This document shows positions 17,372 to 25,943 of a DNA stretch of 64,000 nt, piece after piece; positions within the stretch are counted from its first letter, which is position 1, and each line of letters begins with the position of its first letter. Origin of the DNA: Spirosoma sp. KCTC 42546. Lineage in GTDB: Bacteria > Bacteroidota > Bacteroidia > Cytophagales > Spirosomataceae. Under the pieces are notes generated by a model that saw nothing but the letters and a program-made list of their open reading frames with translations, was not told where the DNA came from and searched no databases. The DNA is taken from the NCBI RefSeq assembly GCF_006965485.1, contig NZ_CP041360.1, positions 2,542,001 through 2,606,000 on the forward strand, written 5' to 3'. The translations under genes and the position numbers were made by a program.

Positions 17372-17653
17372 ATGAAAAAGATCATTATGCTGGCCGTCGC
17401 GATGGCCTTCTCAACAGCACTCGTATCGGCACAGGATACAAAAGAAAAAGCAAAGGAAACGGCACAACAGGCGAAAGAAACGACAAAAGCTGCTGGTAAG
17501 AAAATAGGCCGTGAAGCTGATAAGGCAGGCGATAAAGTATCCAAGGCAGCTAAAAATACGAAGGAAGATGTGAAAGATGGAACGGATAAAGCCCTCAATA
17601 AGGCCGACCGAAAAATGAAGAAGGCCGAACGTAAGATGAATAATTCAAAGTAA
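17372..17653 (+). CDS. Small secreted Lys/Ala-rich helical protein
   Basis: A 93-residue protein starting at ATG 17372, where a signal peptide begins (MKKIIMLAVAMAFSTALVSA). The mature part is almost all Lys, Ala, Glu, Asp, Thr in an 11-residue-like rhythm (KEKAKETAQQAKETTKAAGK), ending in KADRKMKKAERKMNN. It should form a long amphipathic helix like LEA or apolipoprotein-type proteins and might protect envelope or bind DNA/acidic polymer; none of this is shown. It follows the sigma-protease pair by 111 bp and is closed by a perfect terminator, so it may be a target of that sigma. Confidence 0.75.
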   Translation: MKKIIMLAVAMAFSTALVSAQDTKEKAKETAQQAKETTKAAGKKIGREADKAGDKVSKAAKNTKEDVKDGTDKALNKADRKMKKAERKMNNSK

Positions 17654-17670
17654 ATTTTGAGGGTTTAAGT

Positions 17671-17710
17671 AAAAAGGGTGTCACTTCGTAAAACCAGTGA
17701 CACCCTTTTT
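17671..17710 (+). terminator. Perfect intrinsic terminator
   Basis: 15-bp perfect stem (17671-17685 and 17696-17710), loop of 10, GC-rich core GGGTGTCACT and a run of five T at the 3' side. Confidence 0.9.
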
Positions 17711-17786
17711 ATTGGCAGTTCGCGAACTTCGATCAACCTTTGTTACGTTCTTTGTATAGGTTCCGTTTCCGGATTATAATTAACAC

Positions 17787-18035
17787 ATGGATTTACCTGT
17801 TTCAGTACTTTTGTTTGGGATCACTCGCGATTTGACAGGCCAATCAACTGTTTCAATTACGTTAGATGATGATTCGCGGGTTAGTGATATGCTCAGTAAG
17901 CTGCATCAGCAATTTCCTGCCCTCGCCGGTATCCGGTCGTTACTGGTGGCCGTCAATGGGGAATATGCTGAGGCCGATCAACTCCTTAACCGGAATGATG
18001 AAATTGCCCTTATTCCGCCTGTCAGCGGAGGGTAG
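17787..18035 (+). CDS. moaD: Molybdopterin synthase small subunit MoaD (ubiquitin-like)
   Basis: An 82-residue beta-grasp protein ending in SGG; the terminal Gly-Gly is the site of thiocarboxylation. The opening VSVLLFGITRDLTGQS and the later LLVAVNGEYAEADQLLNRNDEIALIPPVSGG are standard MoaD. It carries sulfur to MoaE for converting cyclic pyranopterin monophosphate to molybdopterin. moaE follows 39 bp downstream. No other molybdenum-cofactor gene is in the window. Confidence 0.93.
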   Translation: MDLPVSVLLFGITRDLTGQSTVSITLDDDSRVSDMLSKLHQQFPALAGIRSLLVAVNGEYAEADQLLNRNDEIALIPPVSGG

Positions 18036-18074
18036 GTAGTCTGTAATATTAATTATTCATTATCCATTATTTTG

Positions 18075-18485
18075 ATGATCACGCTTACTGTTGACCCAAT
18101 TGACGTTGCCACCGCTTTGGCCTATCTGCAATCTGATCAGGCAGGAGCTATTGATTTATTTTTAGGGGTTGTACGTGATAATACGCAGGAACGTCCGGTT
18201 GACCGGCTCGAATACGAAGCCTACGACCGTATGGCGATCACTGAAATGCAAAAAATTGCGGACGAAGCCCAACAGCAATGGCCCATTCTTCGCTATGCAA
18301 TTATTCACCGCAAAGGCACTTTAACAATCGGGGAAATGGCTGTTTTTATCGGCGTAGCAACCGCTCATCGTGCCGATGCCTTCGATGCCTGCCGCTACAT
18401 TATTGACACCATCAAACAGACCGTTCCTATCTGGAAGAAAGAAGTTTTTACCGACGGTGAGGAATGGGTGAATGCACACCCGTGA
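18075..18485 (+). CDS. moaE: Molybdopterin synthase catalytic subunit MoaE
   Basis: A 136-residue protein from ATG 18075 (a TTG one codon upstream is in frame). Family blocks: GAIDLFLGVVRDNTQ, LEYEAYDRMA, IIHRKGTLTIGEMAVFIGVATAHRADAF and the catalytic region IKQTVPIWKKEVFTDGEEW with two lysines. With MoaD it forms the heterotetrameric molybdopterin synthase. It is the second gene of a two-gene unit and converges on a membrane EEP-family gene, with an inverted repeat between. Confidence 0.94.
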   Translation: MITLTVDPIDVATALAYLQSDQAGAIDLFLGVVRDNTQERPVDRLEYEAYDRMAITEMQKIADEAQQQWPILRYAIIHRKGTLTIGEMAVFIGVATAHRADAFDACRYIIDTIKQTVPIWKKEVFTDGEEWVNAHP

Positions 18486-18495
18486 TTTTGTGAAG

Positions 18496-18555
18496 TAGGT
18501 GTAGTAAGTAAATTAAGTGGAGTGGATACATCCTTGAATAGACCTACTACACCTA
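18496..18555. repeat. Inverted repeat between convergent moaE and EEP-family gene
   Basis: TAGGTGTAGTAAGT (18496-18509) pairs with ACCTACTACACCTA (18542-18555) at 13 of 14 positions. The words GTAGTAAGT/CTACTAC are reiterated around it. It probably acts as a bidirectional terminator. Confidence 0.65.
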
Positions 18556-18576
18556 ATCGACTAGTATACCAATCTA

Positions 18577-19713
18577 CTACTTTACCAAATACGTTCCCAC
18601 AATGGGGTAGTGGTCGGAGTAACGGATATAGTTAATTGTCTCGAAGTTTAACACGGGCAACTTGGGATCATGAAACTGATGGTCTATACGAATGAATCCA
18701 GGTAGACGGTTGTAACTAAAGCCAAAGCCGCGCCCTGCCTCTTCATATGTATTGGGTAACAGTCGATGCAGTCGTTCATACACCACACTATAGGGCGTGT
18801 CGTTATGGTCGCCGGTGACAATTACTGGGTAAGGACTCGTACGAATATATTCTTCAACGATACGGACTTCCGCATTGCGGTCGATAAATCCGGTTCGTAA
18901 CGCACTCAATACCCCCCGGGTCTCATGCTGGACACCCTTCATTTGCTTCTGTTTCAATACTTTACCAACTCGAATACCCATCGAATGTAAATGTACATTG
19001 ATGATCCGGATGGTATCGTTCCCTATTTTTATATTGGCCCAGACAAGGCCATTATGGGTTCCAAACGATTCACGTCCCGAATCGACAATGGGGTAAATAG
19101 AAAAGATAGCTATTCCAATGTCACCGTTGGCTGTCTGAGCCATTTCGGGATGCAGAAATGCAGAATACGGATAGCCCCCTCGCTGAAACCGCCCGACGAG
19201 ATCATAATCCGGGACTTTTGTTGAGTTATAAAATTCCTGAAAACATTTGATCGGCGCATCATAGTGGAATACGTAACTAAGTATTCGCCGAACACGGGGT
19301 GAGCTCTTATTTCGCTCCCAGGCTTCTTCTTCGCCAAATGCCTGCACATTGTAGCTAAATACCTTAACAGAAGTGCCTTGTGTAGGTTTTTCTGCTGGCT
19401 GATGCCAGACGAACGTGCGATAGCCGAATAAAAGAATGCCAATTAATAAAGTCACGCCCGACAGCCAGCTACGCCAGGGACGGGTGGTTAACCACAAAAA
19501 AACGATGATCAAATTCAATACCCACACAACTGGTATTGTAATCATGATCATACCGGCTACCCAATGTTCAATTTGCAGGCTGTGAAGCAGCCAATAAGCC
19601 AGACACGTATAGGCTGCCAGCACTAAATTGATTGACCACAACAAGGACCGGAAAAAAAAGGCAATGAGCTGCCCAACGCGCATTCTTATCGTCATACTGT
19701 CGTCTTGGAGCAA
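18577..19713 (-). CDS. Membrane-anchored endonuclease/exonuclease/phosphatase family protein
   Basis: A 378-residue protein with three N-terminal membrane segments (about 15-40, 45-72, 80-103) followed by an EEP-fold domain on the outer side. Catalytic blocks: VFSYNVQAF (118-126), CFQEF, INVHLHSM, VTGDHNDTP (GDxN site) and C-terminal YSDHYPIVG (SDH site). The fold covers DNases, phospholipases and sphingomyelinases; a secreted or envelope phosphodiesterase is likely, substrate unknown. Start choice: ATG 19713, with in-frame ATGs at 19695 and 19683 also possible. Divergent from rimP. Confidence 0.85.
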   Translation of the reverse strand: MLQDDSMTIRMRVGQLIAFFFRSLLWSINLVLAAYTCLAYWLLHSLQIEHWVAGMIMITIPVVWVLNLIIVFLWLTTRPWRSWLSGVTLLIGILLFGYRTFVWHQPAEKPTQGTSVKVFSYNVQAFGEEEAWERNKSSPRVRRILSYVFHYDAPIKCFQEFYNSTKVPDYDLVGRFQRGGYPYSAFLHPEMAQTANGDIGIAIFSIYPIVDSGRESFGTHNGLVWANIKIGNDTIRIINVHLHSMGIRVGKVLKQKQMKGVQHETRGVLSALRTGFIDRNAEVRIVEEYIRTSPYPVIVTGDHNDTPYSVVYERLHRLLPNTYEEAGRGFGFSYNRLPGFIRIDHQFHDPKLPVLNFETINYIRYSDHYPIVGTYLVK

Positions 19714-19785
19714 GACAGATACCTTGAAGATGCCAAAAATAACGTATAATGACTGGAATGCCCACTGTTAGCTCAAATCCAGGGC

Positions 19786-19816
19786 TTGCTATGCACACAG
19801 AAATGCATTATCTTTG
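19786..19816 (+). promoter_or_regulatory. Promoter of the rimP-nusA-infB operon
   Basis: -33 TTG at 19786-19788 and a perfect -7 TATCTTTG at 19809-19816 (TAnnTTTG), 20-bp spacing. Transcription should start near 19822, giving a leader of about 60 nt before rimP. Confidence 0.65.
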
Positions 19817-19831
19817 TGGCACAAAAACCAT

Positions 19832-19906
19832 ATGGCATTGATCAAAAAAGGGAGTCGCACTCCCTTTTTTGTTAGCCTTACCTTATGGACGACAAAGCAA
19901 AAATAA
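19832..19906 (+). other. Possible 24-codon leader ORF across the rimP attenuator hairpin
   Basis: ATG at 19832 opens 24 codons that run through the terminator-like hairpin and stop at 19906, inside rimP in another frame. Ribosomes on it would melt the hairpin and could deliver translation to rimP. It is a short ORF seen only by position, so it could be chance. Confidence 0.25.
19844..19870 (+). terminator. Terminator-like hairpin in the rimP-nusA-infB leader
   Basis: AAAAAAGGGAGT (19844-19855) pairs perfectly with ACTCCCTTTTTT (19859-19870), 3-base loop, followed by a T-run. It sits between the operon promoter and the rimP ATG (19885), with no upstream gene on this strand to terminate, so it looks like an attenuator. 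Confidence 0.75.
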
Positions 19907-20397
19907 CCGAACTCCTCCAGCCCTACCTAAACAACGATCAACTTTATGTTGTTGATGTTCAGGTAGTTGGTCGTCAGGGTGGCCGCATTAAAGTGACCAT
20001 TCTGCTCGATAGTGATGCTGGAATTACCATCGAAGAGTGTGCCAATGTTAGCCGTAGGCTGGGTGCACAAATGGATGAACTTAATTTTTTTGGTGAAGCG
20101 CCGTTTACCCTCGAAGTTTCATCACCAGGTGTTGATTTCCCGCTGATGTTTCCCCGTCAGTTCGTCCGTAATGTAGGGCGTCAGTTAATTGTAACCCTAG
20201 TTGATGGAACTACCCGAAAAGGTAAACTGGAGTCTGTTGCCGATGATCATATCGTGCTGGACATTGAAGCCGAAAAGAAGTCGAAGAGTAAAAAGAAAAA
20301 GGAAGCTGATTTAACTACTGAAGCATCACCTGTCGGCCCAACACCGATTGCCTTCGGAGAAGTAAAAAAGGCGCATGTAGAAGTATCATTTAAATAG
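19885..20397 (+). CDS. rimP: Ribosome maturation factor RimP
   Basis: A 170-residue protein needed for 30S subunit maturation. The N-terminal domain shows VVDVQVVGRQGGRIKVTILLD and ITIEECANVSRRLGAQMDE; FTLEVSSPGVDFPL marks the domain junction; the C-terminal SH3-like part includes QLIVTLVDGTTRKGKLE. A Lys-rich insertion (EKKSKSKKKKEAD) near residue 135 is typical of Bacteroidota. First gene of rimP-nusA-infB, with a terminator-like hairpin in its leader. Confidence 0.95.
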   Translation: MDDKAKITELLQPYLNNDQLYVVDVQVVGRQGGRIKVTILLDSDAGITIEECANVSRRLGAQMDELNFFGEAPFTLEVSSPGVDFPLMFPRQFVRNVGRQLIVTLVDGTTRKGKLESVADDHIVLDIEAEKKSKSKKKKEADLTTEASPVGPTPIAFGEVKKAHVEVSFK

Positions 20398-20468
20398 TTT
20401 TCGGTTTATGGTTTACTGTTCCTGGCAATACGTATGCGTTAGCCAACAGTAAACCATAAACCGAAAAC
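20397..20468. repeat. Perfect 24-bp inverted repeat between rimP and nusA
   Basis: Arms 20397-20420 and 20445-20468 are perfectly complementary, 24-nt loop. Words GGTTTATGGTTTA/TAAACCATAAACC are reiterated. It begins at the rimP stop and ends 18 bp before nusA, inside a conserved housekeeping operon. Confidence 0.9.
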
Positions 20469-20486
20469 CGAAAACTTTCAACAAGA

Positions 20487-21731
20487 ATGACCAGTGGACT
20501 ATTAATCGAATCGTTTGCTGATTTCGCCCGGTCGAAAAATATTGACCGGCCCACCATGATCGCCATTCTGGAAGAAGTCTTCCGGACAATGATTCGTAAA
20601 AAGTATGGTACCGACGAGAATTTCGACGTCATTATCAATGCCGAAAGTGGCGATCTGGAAATGTGGCGTACACGCGAAATCGTAGACGATAACTCCGAAG
20701 ATATTTGGGATTACGATAAAATCCCCCTTGCCGAAGCCCGCAAAATTCAGGACGACTTTGAAGTAGGCGAACAGGTTGCCGAAGAAGTAAAACTGGAGGA
20801 TTTTGGACGGCGTGTTGTGCAGACAGCCCGTCAGACATTGATCCAGAAGATAAAGGATATGGAGAAAGAACTCCTTTATCAGAAGTATAAAGATCAGGTC
20901 GGCGATTTGGTTGGTGCCGAAGTATATCAACTGCTGAAGCACGAAATCATTCTGGTCGATTCAGAAAATAACGAACTGAGTCTGCCCCGTACGGAGCAAA
21001 TTCCGAAAGATCGTTACCGGAAGGGTGAAGCCGTAAAGGCGGTTATTAGCCGGGTAGAAATGATAAACGGAACGCCTAAAATCGTTTTGTCGCGGACATC
21101 GCCGGTGTTTTTGGAGCGCTTGTTTGAAATTGAAGTGCCGGAAATTTATGATGGCCTTATTTCAATCCGCAAAATTGTTCGGGAGCCGGGCGAACGGGCT
21201 AAGGTGGCCGTTGAATCCTATGATGATCGTATTGATCCAGTGGGCGCTTGTGTTGGTATGAAAGGTTCCCGGATTCATGGTATTGTACGTGAACTGGGCA
21301 ACGAAAATATCGACGTCATTAACTATACCGAAAACCTCGAACTGCTAATTAGCCGGGCGCTTAGTCCTGCTAAAATCAGTACGATGCAGATCGACCGGGA
21401 GACCAAACGTGTATCAGTTTTCCTGAAACCTGACCAGGTTTCACTGGCAATTGGTAAAGGAGGTCAGAATATCAAACTGGCCGGTCGATTGGTTGACATG
21501 GAGATTGACGTATTCCGCGATAACGAAGGCCAGGAGGACGATGAAGACGTTGACCTAATGGAATTTTCCGACGAAATTGACGAATGGATGATCAACGAAC
21601 TCCGTAAAGTAGGTCTCGACACCGCAAAAAGTGTACTGGCCCTGAGCAAAGAGGAACTCGTTCGCCGAACCGACCTGGAAGAAGATACTGTTGAAGAAAT
21701 TGTGAATATTCTGAAACAGGAGTTTGAATAA
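20487..21731 (+). CDS. nusA: Transcription termination/antitermination factor NusA
   Basis: A 414-residue protein. NTD (1-125) includes ARSKNIDRPTMIAILEEVF and DIWDYDKIPLAEARKI; S1 domain about 130-200 (VGDLVGAEVYQ, SLPRTEQIPKDRYRKGE); KH1 and KH2 about 205-345 with VGACVGMKGSRIHGIVRELG and QVSLAIGKGGQNIKLAGRL; then a C-terminal helical module (ELRKVGLDTAKSVLALSKEEL). It binds RNA polymerase and nascent RNA and modulates pausing and hairpin termination. The operon leader carries a terminator hairpin, so feedback by NusA is a natural hypothesis. Separated from infB by a 25-bp inverted repeat. Confidence 0.96.
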   Translation: MTSGLLIESFADFARSKNIDRPTMIAILEEVFRTMIRKKYGTDENFDVIINAESGDLEMWRTREIVDDNSEDIWDYDKIPLAEARKIQDDFEVGEQVAEEVKLEDFGRRVVQTARQTLIQKIKDMEKELLYQKYKDQVGDLVGAEVYQLLKHEIILVDSENNELSLPRTEQIPKDRYRKGEAVKAVISRVEMINGTPKIVLSRTSPVFLERLFEIEVPEIYDGLISIRKIVREPGERAKVAVESYDDRIDPVGACVGMKGSRIHGIVRELGNENIDVINYTENLELLISRALSPAKISTMQIDRETKRVSVFLKPDQVSLAIGKGGQNIKLAGRLVDMEIDVFRDNEGQEDDEDVDLMEFSDEIDEWMINELRKVGLDTAKSVLALSKEELVRRTDLEEDTVEEIVNILKQEFE

Positions 21732-21736
21732 AGAAA

Positions 21737-21805
21737 AATGTACAATGAATAATGTAGAATGACGGCGGAGAAACACTGCCCATTTTACATTATTCATTGT
21801 ACATT
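21737..21805. repeat. 25-bp inverted repeat between nusA and infB
   Basis: Arms 21737-21761 and 21781-21805 match at 24 of 25 positions, 19-nt loop. Words are of the AATGTACAATGAATAATG type. It lies between two essential cotranscribed genes. Confidence 0.88.
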
Positions 21806-21888
21806 ATGAAAATGCGGGATTTTTATTGTTGTAAGTGGTGTTCATAAGATACCAACAACCATTAAATTTGCGGAATATAGACCGAAGT

Positions 21889-24800
21889 ATGGCAGAAGAA
21901 AAGTCAATGCGCCTAAGCCAAGTGGCAAAAATTCTCAACAAAGGACTCTCCTCTGTTGCGGGTAGTCTGTCTGCCAAAGGGTTTAAGGTCGAAGTTAATC
22001 CTAACACCAAAATCAACATGGAACAGTTGGAGGTGTTAGCGAAGGAGTATAAATCAACGGAACTCCTGAACGGAGCTCGTCGAGCCGAACCGCCGGTTGC
22101 GGTCGCCGAGCCACCGCGTCGTCAGGAGGAGGATGTCGTTTTGTACCGTCGTGATGACGCGAGACGTCCAATTGTCGAAAACAAACCAGAATCAGCTCCG
22201 GCTGAATTACCCAAGGAGGCTCCAATTGAGTCGAAACCAATTCTACAAACTGCTCAGACAGGTTTGCCAGGATTGAAAGTAGTGGGTAAAATTGATTTGA
22301 ATGCAAAGCCAGTTATACCTGCTCCCCCTGTGCCGCAAGCGAAAGTGACGCCACCACAGGAGGTAAAACCGGTAGATGCTCCCAAACCTTCAGAAAGTTT
22401 GGCTCAGCCGGTTAGTGCACCTGCGCCCACACCAGTGGTAGCAGAAGTGCCCAAGCCAGTAACGGTTCAACCACCAGTTGCTAAGCCAGAAGTAGAGGCT
22501 GTAAAGCCTGTAGTACCAGCTCAACCTGCTGAGGTGAAACCTGTTCCGGTAGCTCCCGTTCAAGTTACACCTGTTCAGACAAGTACACCAACTGTAAGTG
22601 CTCCTCCTAAGGAAGTGCCCCCGGTAGTAACCAATACAAATCCACCAGCGCCAGTACAGGCACCTGTGGCAAAAGTTGAGGCTTCCCAACCTGTGGTTAC
22701 CCCTGAGGTTCAGAAACCTGTGGCTCGTGCTGAAGCACCGAAGCCAACAGTTCCTGTTAAGCCTAAATCAGAAACCCCACAAGCTAAACCGCCTGTAACT
22801 TCTGAGGAAGAGGCACCAACCGAAACTATTCGTGCGGCTGGTAGTCATCAATTAGGCGGGCTGAAAATTCTTGGTAAAATTGAATTGCCTGTTAATAACC
22901 CTCGTCAGGGGGGCGGTAACAGCAATGCTGATAAGAAAAAACGCAAACGGATTCGTGGTGGACGTGAAGGTGCTGTTGGTAGCACTGCACAACCGAATCA
23001 GGGTGGCGGTGGCCAACAACAAGGTCAGGGTGGTAATAACCGCAATGATCGGGCTCCACGTGAAGGTGATCGTGGTCCCGCAAACCGCACTCCGGGTGAT
23101 CGTCCGCAAGGTGATCGTAACCAGGCAGGTGGCAACACGGCTCCGCGCGATGGAAATAATCGTCCGCAAGGCCAAGGTCAGGGTGCGCCACGTGAGGGCG
23201 ACCGGAATCAGGCACCAGCTAATCGCGCTGGTGGTGGTACAGGTCAGAATCAGGGCACCAATACCGCCAATCGTGGAGGACAAGCTGGTGCCGCTTCTGG
23301 CAATAACGCCAACAACAATCGTACGGGCGGTGGTAATCGCGCCGGTGGTGGCGGAACTGGACAAGGCCAAAATCGCGGTGGCGGAGGTAACAATGCCAAC
23401 CGGGGTGGTGGCGGTCGTCGCGAAGCGCCAACCCAAGCCGATGTTCGGAAGGCAATCCAGCAAACCAACGCCCGGATGCAGGGCAATACGCCCAACCGGG
23501 GTGCTGATCGCCGACGAGATCGCCGGAGCCAGCGCGAAGAAGATCGCCGTTTGTTGAATGAACAGGAGGAACTGGAAGCAAAAATCCTGAAAGTAACTGA
23601 GTTTGTTTCGGCAAACGATCTGGCCTCCTTGATGGATGTGTCCATTAACGAAGTTATTTCGGTTTGTTTAAACCTTGGAATGTTCGTCTCGATCAACCAA
23701 CGTTTAGATGCTGAAGCGATTACCGTTATTGCCGATGAATTTGGGTATGATGTACAATTTATATCGGCAGAAGATGAAACCGAAGCCGGTATTGATGTTG
23801 AAGCCGATGAACCAGACGATTTACAGCCTCGTGCGCCAATCGTTACGATCATGGGTCACGTTGACCATGGTAAAACATCCTTACTTGACTATATCCGCCG
23901 GGCGAAAGTAGCAGCTGGTGAAGCAGGGGGTATTACGCAGCACATTGGTGCCTACAGCGTTAAAACCACTGATGACCGTATGATTACGTTCCTGGATACA
24001 CCGGGTCACGAAGCCTTTACGGCCATGCGTGCTCGGGGTGCTAAAGTAACGGACGTAGTTATTATCGTAATTGCGGCTGATGACAGCATTATGCCACAAA
24101 CACGCGAAGCCATCAACCACGCACAAGTGGCCGGTGTACCCATCGTGTTTGCTTTCTCGAAAGTAGATAAACCAGGTGCTGATGCCGAGAAAATTCGGGC
24201 TGAGTTAGCGTCTATGAATATGCTTGTTGAAGAATGGGGCGGTAAATATCAGGCACAGGAAATTTCGTCGAAGTCCGGTATGGGTGTCGATGATCTGCTC
24301 GAAAAAGTTCTGCTTGAAGCTGAACTGCTCGAACTGAAAGCCAATCCAAACCGGCGTGCATTAGGTACAGTTATTGAAGCCTCACTCGACAAGGGGCGGG
24401 GTTACGTGTCGACTGTACTAGTCGAAAATGGCACACTCCACCAAGGCGATATTATGCTCGTAGGCGCCCACTATGGTCGCATTCGGGCTATGACCAACGA
24501 CCGGGGTGAGCGTATCAAAGAAGCTGGTCCGGCAACACCAGTTCAGATTCTGGGTCTGCCAGGCGCACCGCAGGCAGGTGATAAGTTCAATGTAATGGAA
24601 ACGGACCGTGAGGCCCGCGAAATTGCGAACAAACGCGAACAGCTTCTGCGTGAGCAAACGCTACGCACCCGTAAGCACATTACACTGGAAGAAATCGGTC
24701 GCCGGAAAGCGATTGGTACCTTCAAAGAATTGAACGTGATTGTGAAAGGTGACGTGGACGGTTCAGTAGAAGCGCTCTCTGATTCGCTGTTGCAACTCTC

Positions 24801-25335
24801 TACGGAAGAGGTTCAGGTGAACATCATCCACAAAGCAGTTGGACAGATTTCCGAGTCGGACGTTCTGTTGGCTTCGGCTTCAGATGCGGTAATTGTCGGC
24901 TTCCAGGTACGGCCTTCATCAAGTGCCCGCCGGTTAGCAGAGCAGGAGCAGATCGAAATTCGTCTCTACTCAATTATCTACGACGCTATCAACGAGGTAC
25001 GAGATGCCATGGAAGGCTTATTGGCACCGACGGTTGAAGAAGTTATTGTAGGTAATATTGAAGTCCGTGACGTATTCAAGATTAGCAAAATCGGTACCGT
25101 GGCAGGTTGCTACGTAACGGAAGGTAATATCAAGCGGAACAACAAGATTCGTATCATTCGCGACTTTATCGTAATTCATACAGGCGAAATCAGTGCGCTG
25201 AAACGCTTTAAGGAAGATGTGAGCGAAGTGAAGTTTGGTTACGAATGTGGTCTGAGCATCAAGAACTTCAACGATATCGAAGTCGGCGATGTGATCGAAA
25301 GCTTCGAATTGAAAGAAGTGAAACGGACGCTATAG
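21889..25335 (+). CDS. infB: Translation initiation factor IF-2
   Basis: A 1148-residue GTPase delivering initiator tRNA to the 30S subunit. I start at ATG 21889 ([17 protein letters not shown]), where the conserved N-terminal IF2 helix begins; an upstream in-frame start would add 18 unlikely residues. Residues about 70-330 are a Pro/Val/Lys/Ala linker and 335-557 a Gly/Asn/Arg/Gln low-complexity stretch, far longer than in E. coli. The G domain starts near 650: G1 GHVDHGKT (656-663), G3 DTPGHEAF, G4 SKVDKP. Domains II-IV follow. Last gene of rimP-nusA-infB; an inverted repeat and an intrinsic terminator follow. Confidence 0.97.
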   Translation: MAEEKSMRLSQVAKILNKGLSSVAGSLSAKGFKVEVNPNTKINMEQLEVLAKEYKSTELLNGARRAEPPVAVAEPPRRQEEDVVLYRRDDARRPIVENKPESAPAELPKEAPIESKPILQTAQTGLPGLKVVGKIDLNAKPVIPAPPVPQAKVTPPQEVKPVDAPKPSESLAQPVSAPAPTPVVAEVPKPVTVQPPVAKPEVEAVKPVVPAQPAEVKPVPVAPVQVTPVQTSTPTVSAPPKEVPPVVTNTNPPAPVQAPVAKVEASQPVVTPEVQKPVARAEAPKPTVPVKPKSETPQAKPPVTSEEEAPTETIRAAGSHQLGGLKILGKIELPVNNPRQGGGNSNADKKKRKRIRGGREGAVGSTAQPNQGGGGQQQGQGGNNRNDRAPREGDRGPANRTPGDRPQGDRNQAGGNTAPRDGNNRPQGQGQGAPREGDRNQAPANRAGGGTGQNQGTNTANRGGQAGAASGNNANNNRTGGGNRAGGGGTGQGQNRGGGGNNANRGGGGRREAPTQADVRKAIQQTNARMQGNTPNRGADRRRDRRSQREEDRRLLNEQEELEAKILKVTEFVSANDLASLMDVSINEVISVCLNLGMFVSINQRLDAEAITVIADEFGYDVQFISAEDETEAGIDVEADEPDDLQPRAPIVTIMGHVDHGKTSLLDYIRRAKVAAGEAGGITQHIGAYSVKTTDDRMITFLDTPGHEAFTAMRARGAKVTDVVIIVIAADDSIMPQTREAINHAQVAGVPIVFAFSKVDKPGADAEKIRAELASMNMLVEEWGGKYQAQEISSKSGMGVDDLLEKVLLEAELLELKANPNRRALGTVIEASLDKGRGYVSTVLVENGTLHQGDIMLVGAHYGRIRAMTNDRGERIKEAGPATPVQILGLPGAPQAGDKFNVMETDREAREIANKREQLLREQTLRTRKHITLEEIGRRKAIGTFKELNVIVKGDVDGSVEALSDSLLQLSTEEVQVNIIHKAVGQISESDVLLASASDAVIVGFQVRPSSSARRLAEQEQIEIRLYSIIYDAINEVRDAMEGLLAPTVEEVIVGNIEVRDVFKISKIGTVAGCYVTEGNIKRNNKIRIIRDFIVIHTGEISALKRFKEDVSEVKFGYECGLSIKNFNDIEVGDVIESFELKEVKRTL

Positions 25336-25344
25336 TCTTAACCG

Positions 25345-25436
25345 GGATTTATTTGATTTAACTGACTGACTTTGATTTTGTGATAAGGCTTTCGCTGAAA
25401 GAAAAATCATAATAATCAGTTAAATCACAAAAATCC
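25345..25436. repeat. Inverted repeat after infB
   Basis: Arms 25345-25365 and 25416-25436 match at 19 of 21 positions (inner 11 perfect: GATTTAACTGA), 50-nt loop. It precedes the true terminator by 15 bp. Confidence 0.75.
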
Positions 25437-25450
25437 AGGTTCTGAATTCT

Positions 25451-25482
25451 GCCCCAACTGGAAACCAGTTGGGGCTTTTTTA
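25451..25482 (+). terminator. Intrinsic terminator of rimP-nusA-infB
   Basis: GCCCCAACTGG (25451-25461) and CCAGTTGGGGC (25465-25475), perfect, AAA loop, then TTTTTTAT. Confidence 0.93.
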
Positions 25483-25519
25483 TGCCTGTTATCCAGTACA
25501 GGAACCGGTGTTCTATTTT

Positions 25520-25551
25520 TTGAGCGAGGAAATTAACTACGAATAACTTTG
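25520..25551 (+). promoter_or_regulatory. Promoter of the speD-DUF4178 operon
   Basis: TTG (25520-25522, inside a T-run) and a perfect -7 TAACTTTG (25544-25551), 21-bp spacing; start codon of the SpeD-like gene 38 bp further. It lies just beyond the infB terminator, so the eight following genes start as their own unit. Confidence 0.65.
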
Positions 25552-25589
25552 TGGCTTATATTTCACAATCGTTCCTGTAGCCTAAACGC

Positions 25590-25943
25590 ATGACTGCCTA
25601 CCGACCGGGCTTGCATCTGTTGTCAACATTTGCCTCGACACCTGATTGCCTCACAAACGTGGGGGGCTGTCAGGCTACATTCAACCGGCTAATTGACGCG
25701 CTAACCTTAACGAAGGTGGGTGAAGTTTATCACGTTTTTCCAAACGGAGGGTTCACCGCTGTAGTCTGCCTAACCGAATCGCACGTATCGATTCATACCT
25801 GGCCAGAATTAGGAATCGCTACCTTCGACGTTTTTCTATCAAACTACCTAAAGGACAATACGGCCAAAACCCAGCAGTTTTATAGGGATGTGCTGACCTA
25901 TTTTGAGGCAACCGAACTCTCTAAACAGGAACTCAACCGATGA
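25590..25943 (+). CDS. speD: S-adenosylmethionine decarboxylase (SpeD) homologue lacking the catalytic cysteine
   Basis: A 117-residue protein of prokaryotic AdoMetDC type. GLHLLSTF aligns with GRHLVAEF; the self-cleavage site Glu63-Ser64 and His69 are kept in LTESHVSIHTWPE. The following strand is ATFDVFLSN where active enzymes have AxxDLFTCG, so the conserved Cys (general acid, Cys83 in the Thermotoga enzyme) is Ser84 here. Pyruvoyl formation may still occur, but normal decarboxylation is doubtful. It could use another substrate or be a partner protein. First gene of an eight-gene unit; its stop overlaps the DUF4178 start by 4 bases. A later gene encodes an aminopropyltransferase, the usual consumer of decarboxylated AdoMet. 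Confidence 0.85.
   Translation: MTAYRPGLHLLSTFASTPDCLTNVGGCQATFNRLIDALTLTKVGEVYHVFPNGGFTAVVCLTESHVSIHTWPELGIATFDVFLSNYLKDNTAKTQQFYRDVLTYFEATELSKQELNR

Noticed and set aside
22871..23557. 228-codon open frame inside infB in another frame, plus long antisense frames at 22852-23463 and 23250-23852
   Set aside because: They are by-products of the Gly/Asn/Arg low-complexity coding of IF-2; the real frame is certain from IF-2 homology.
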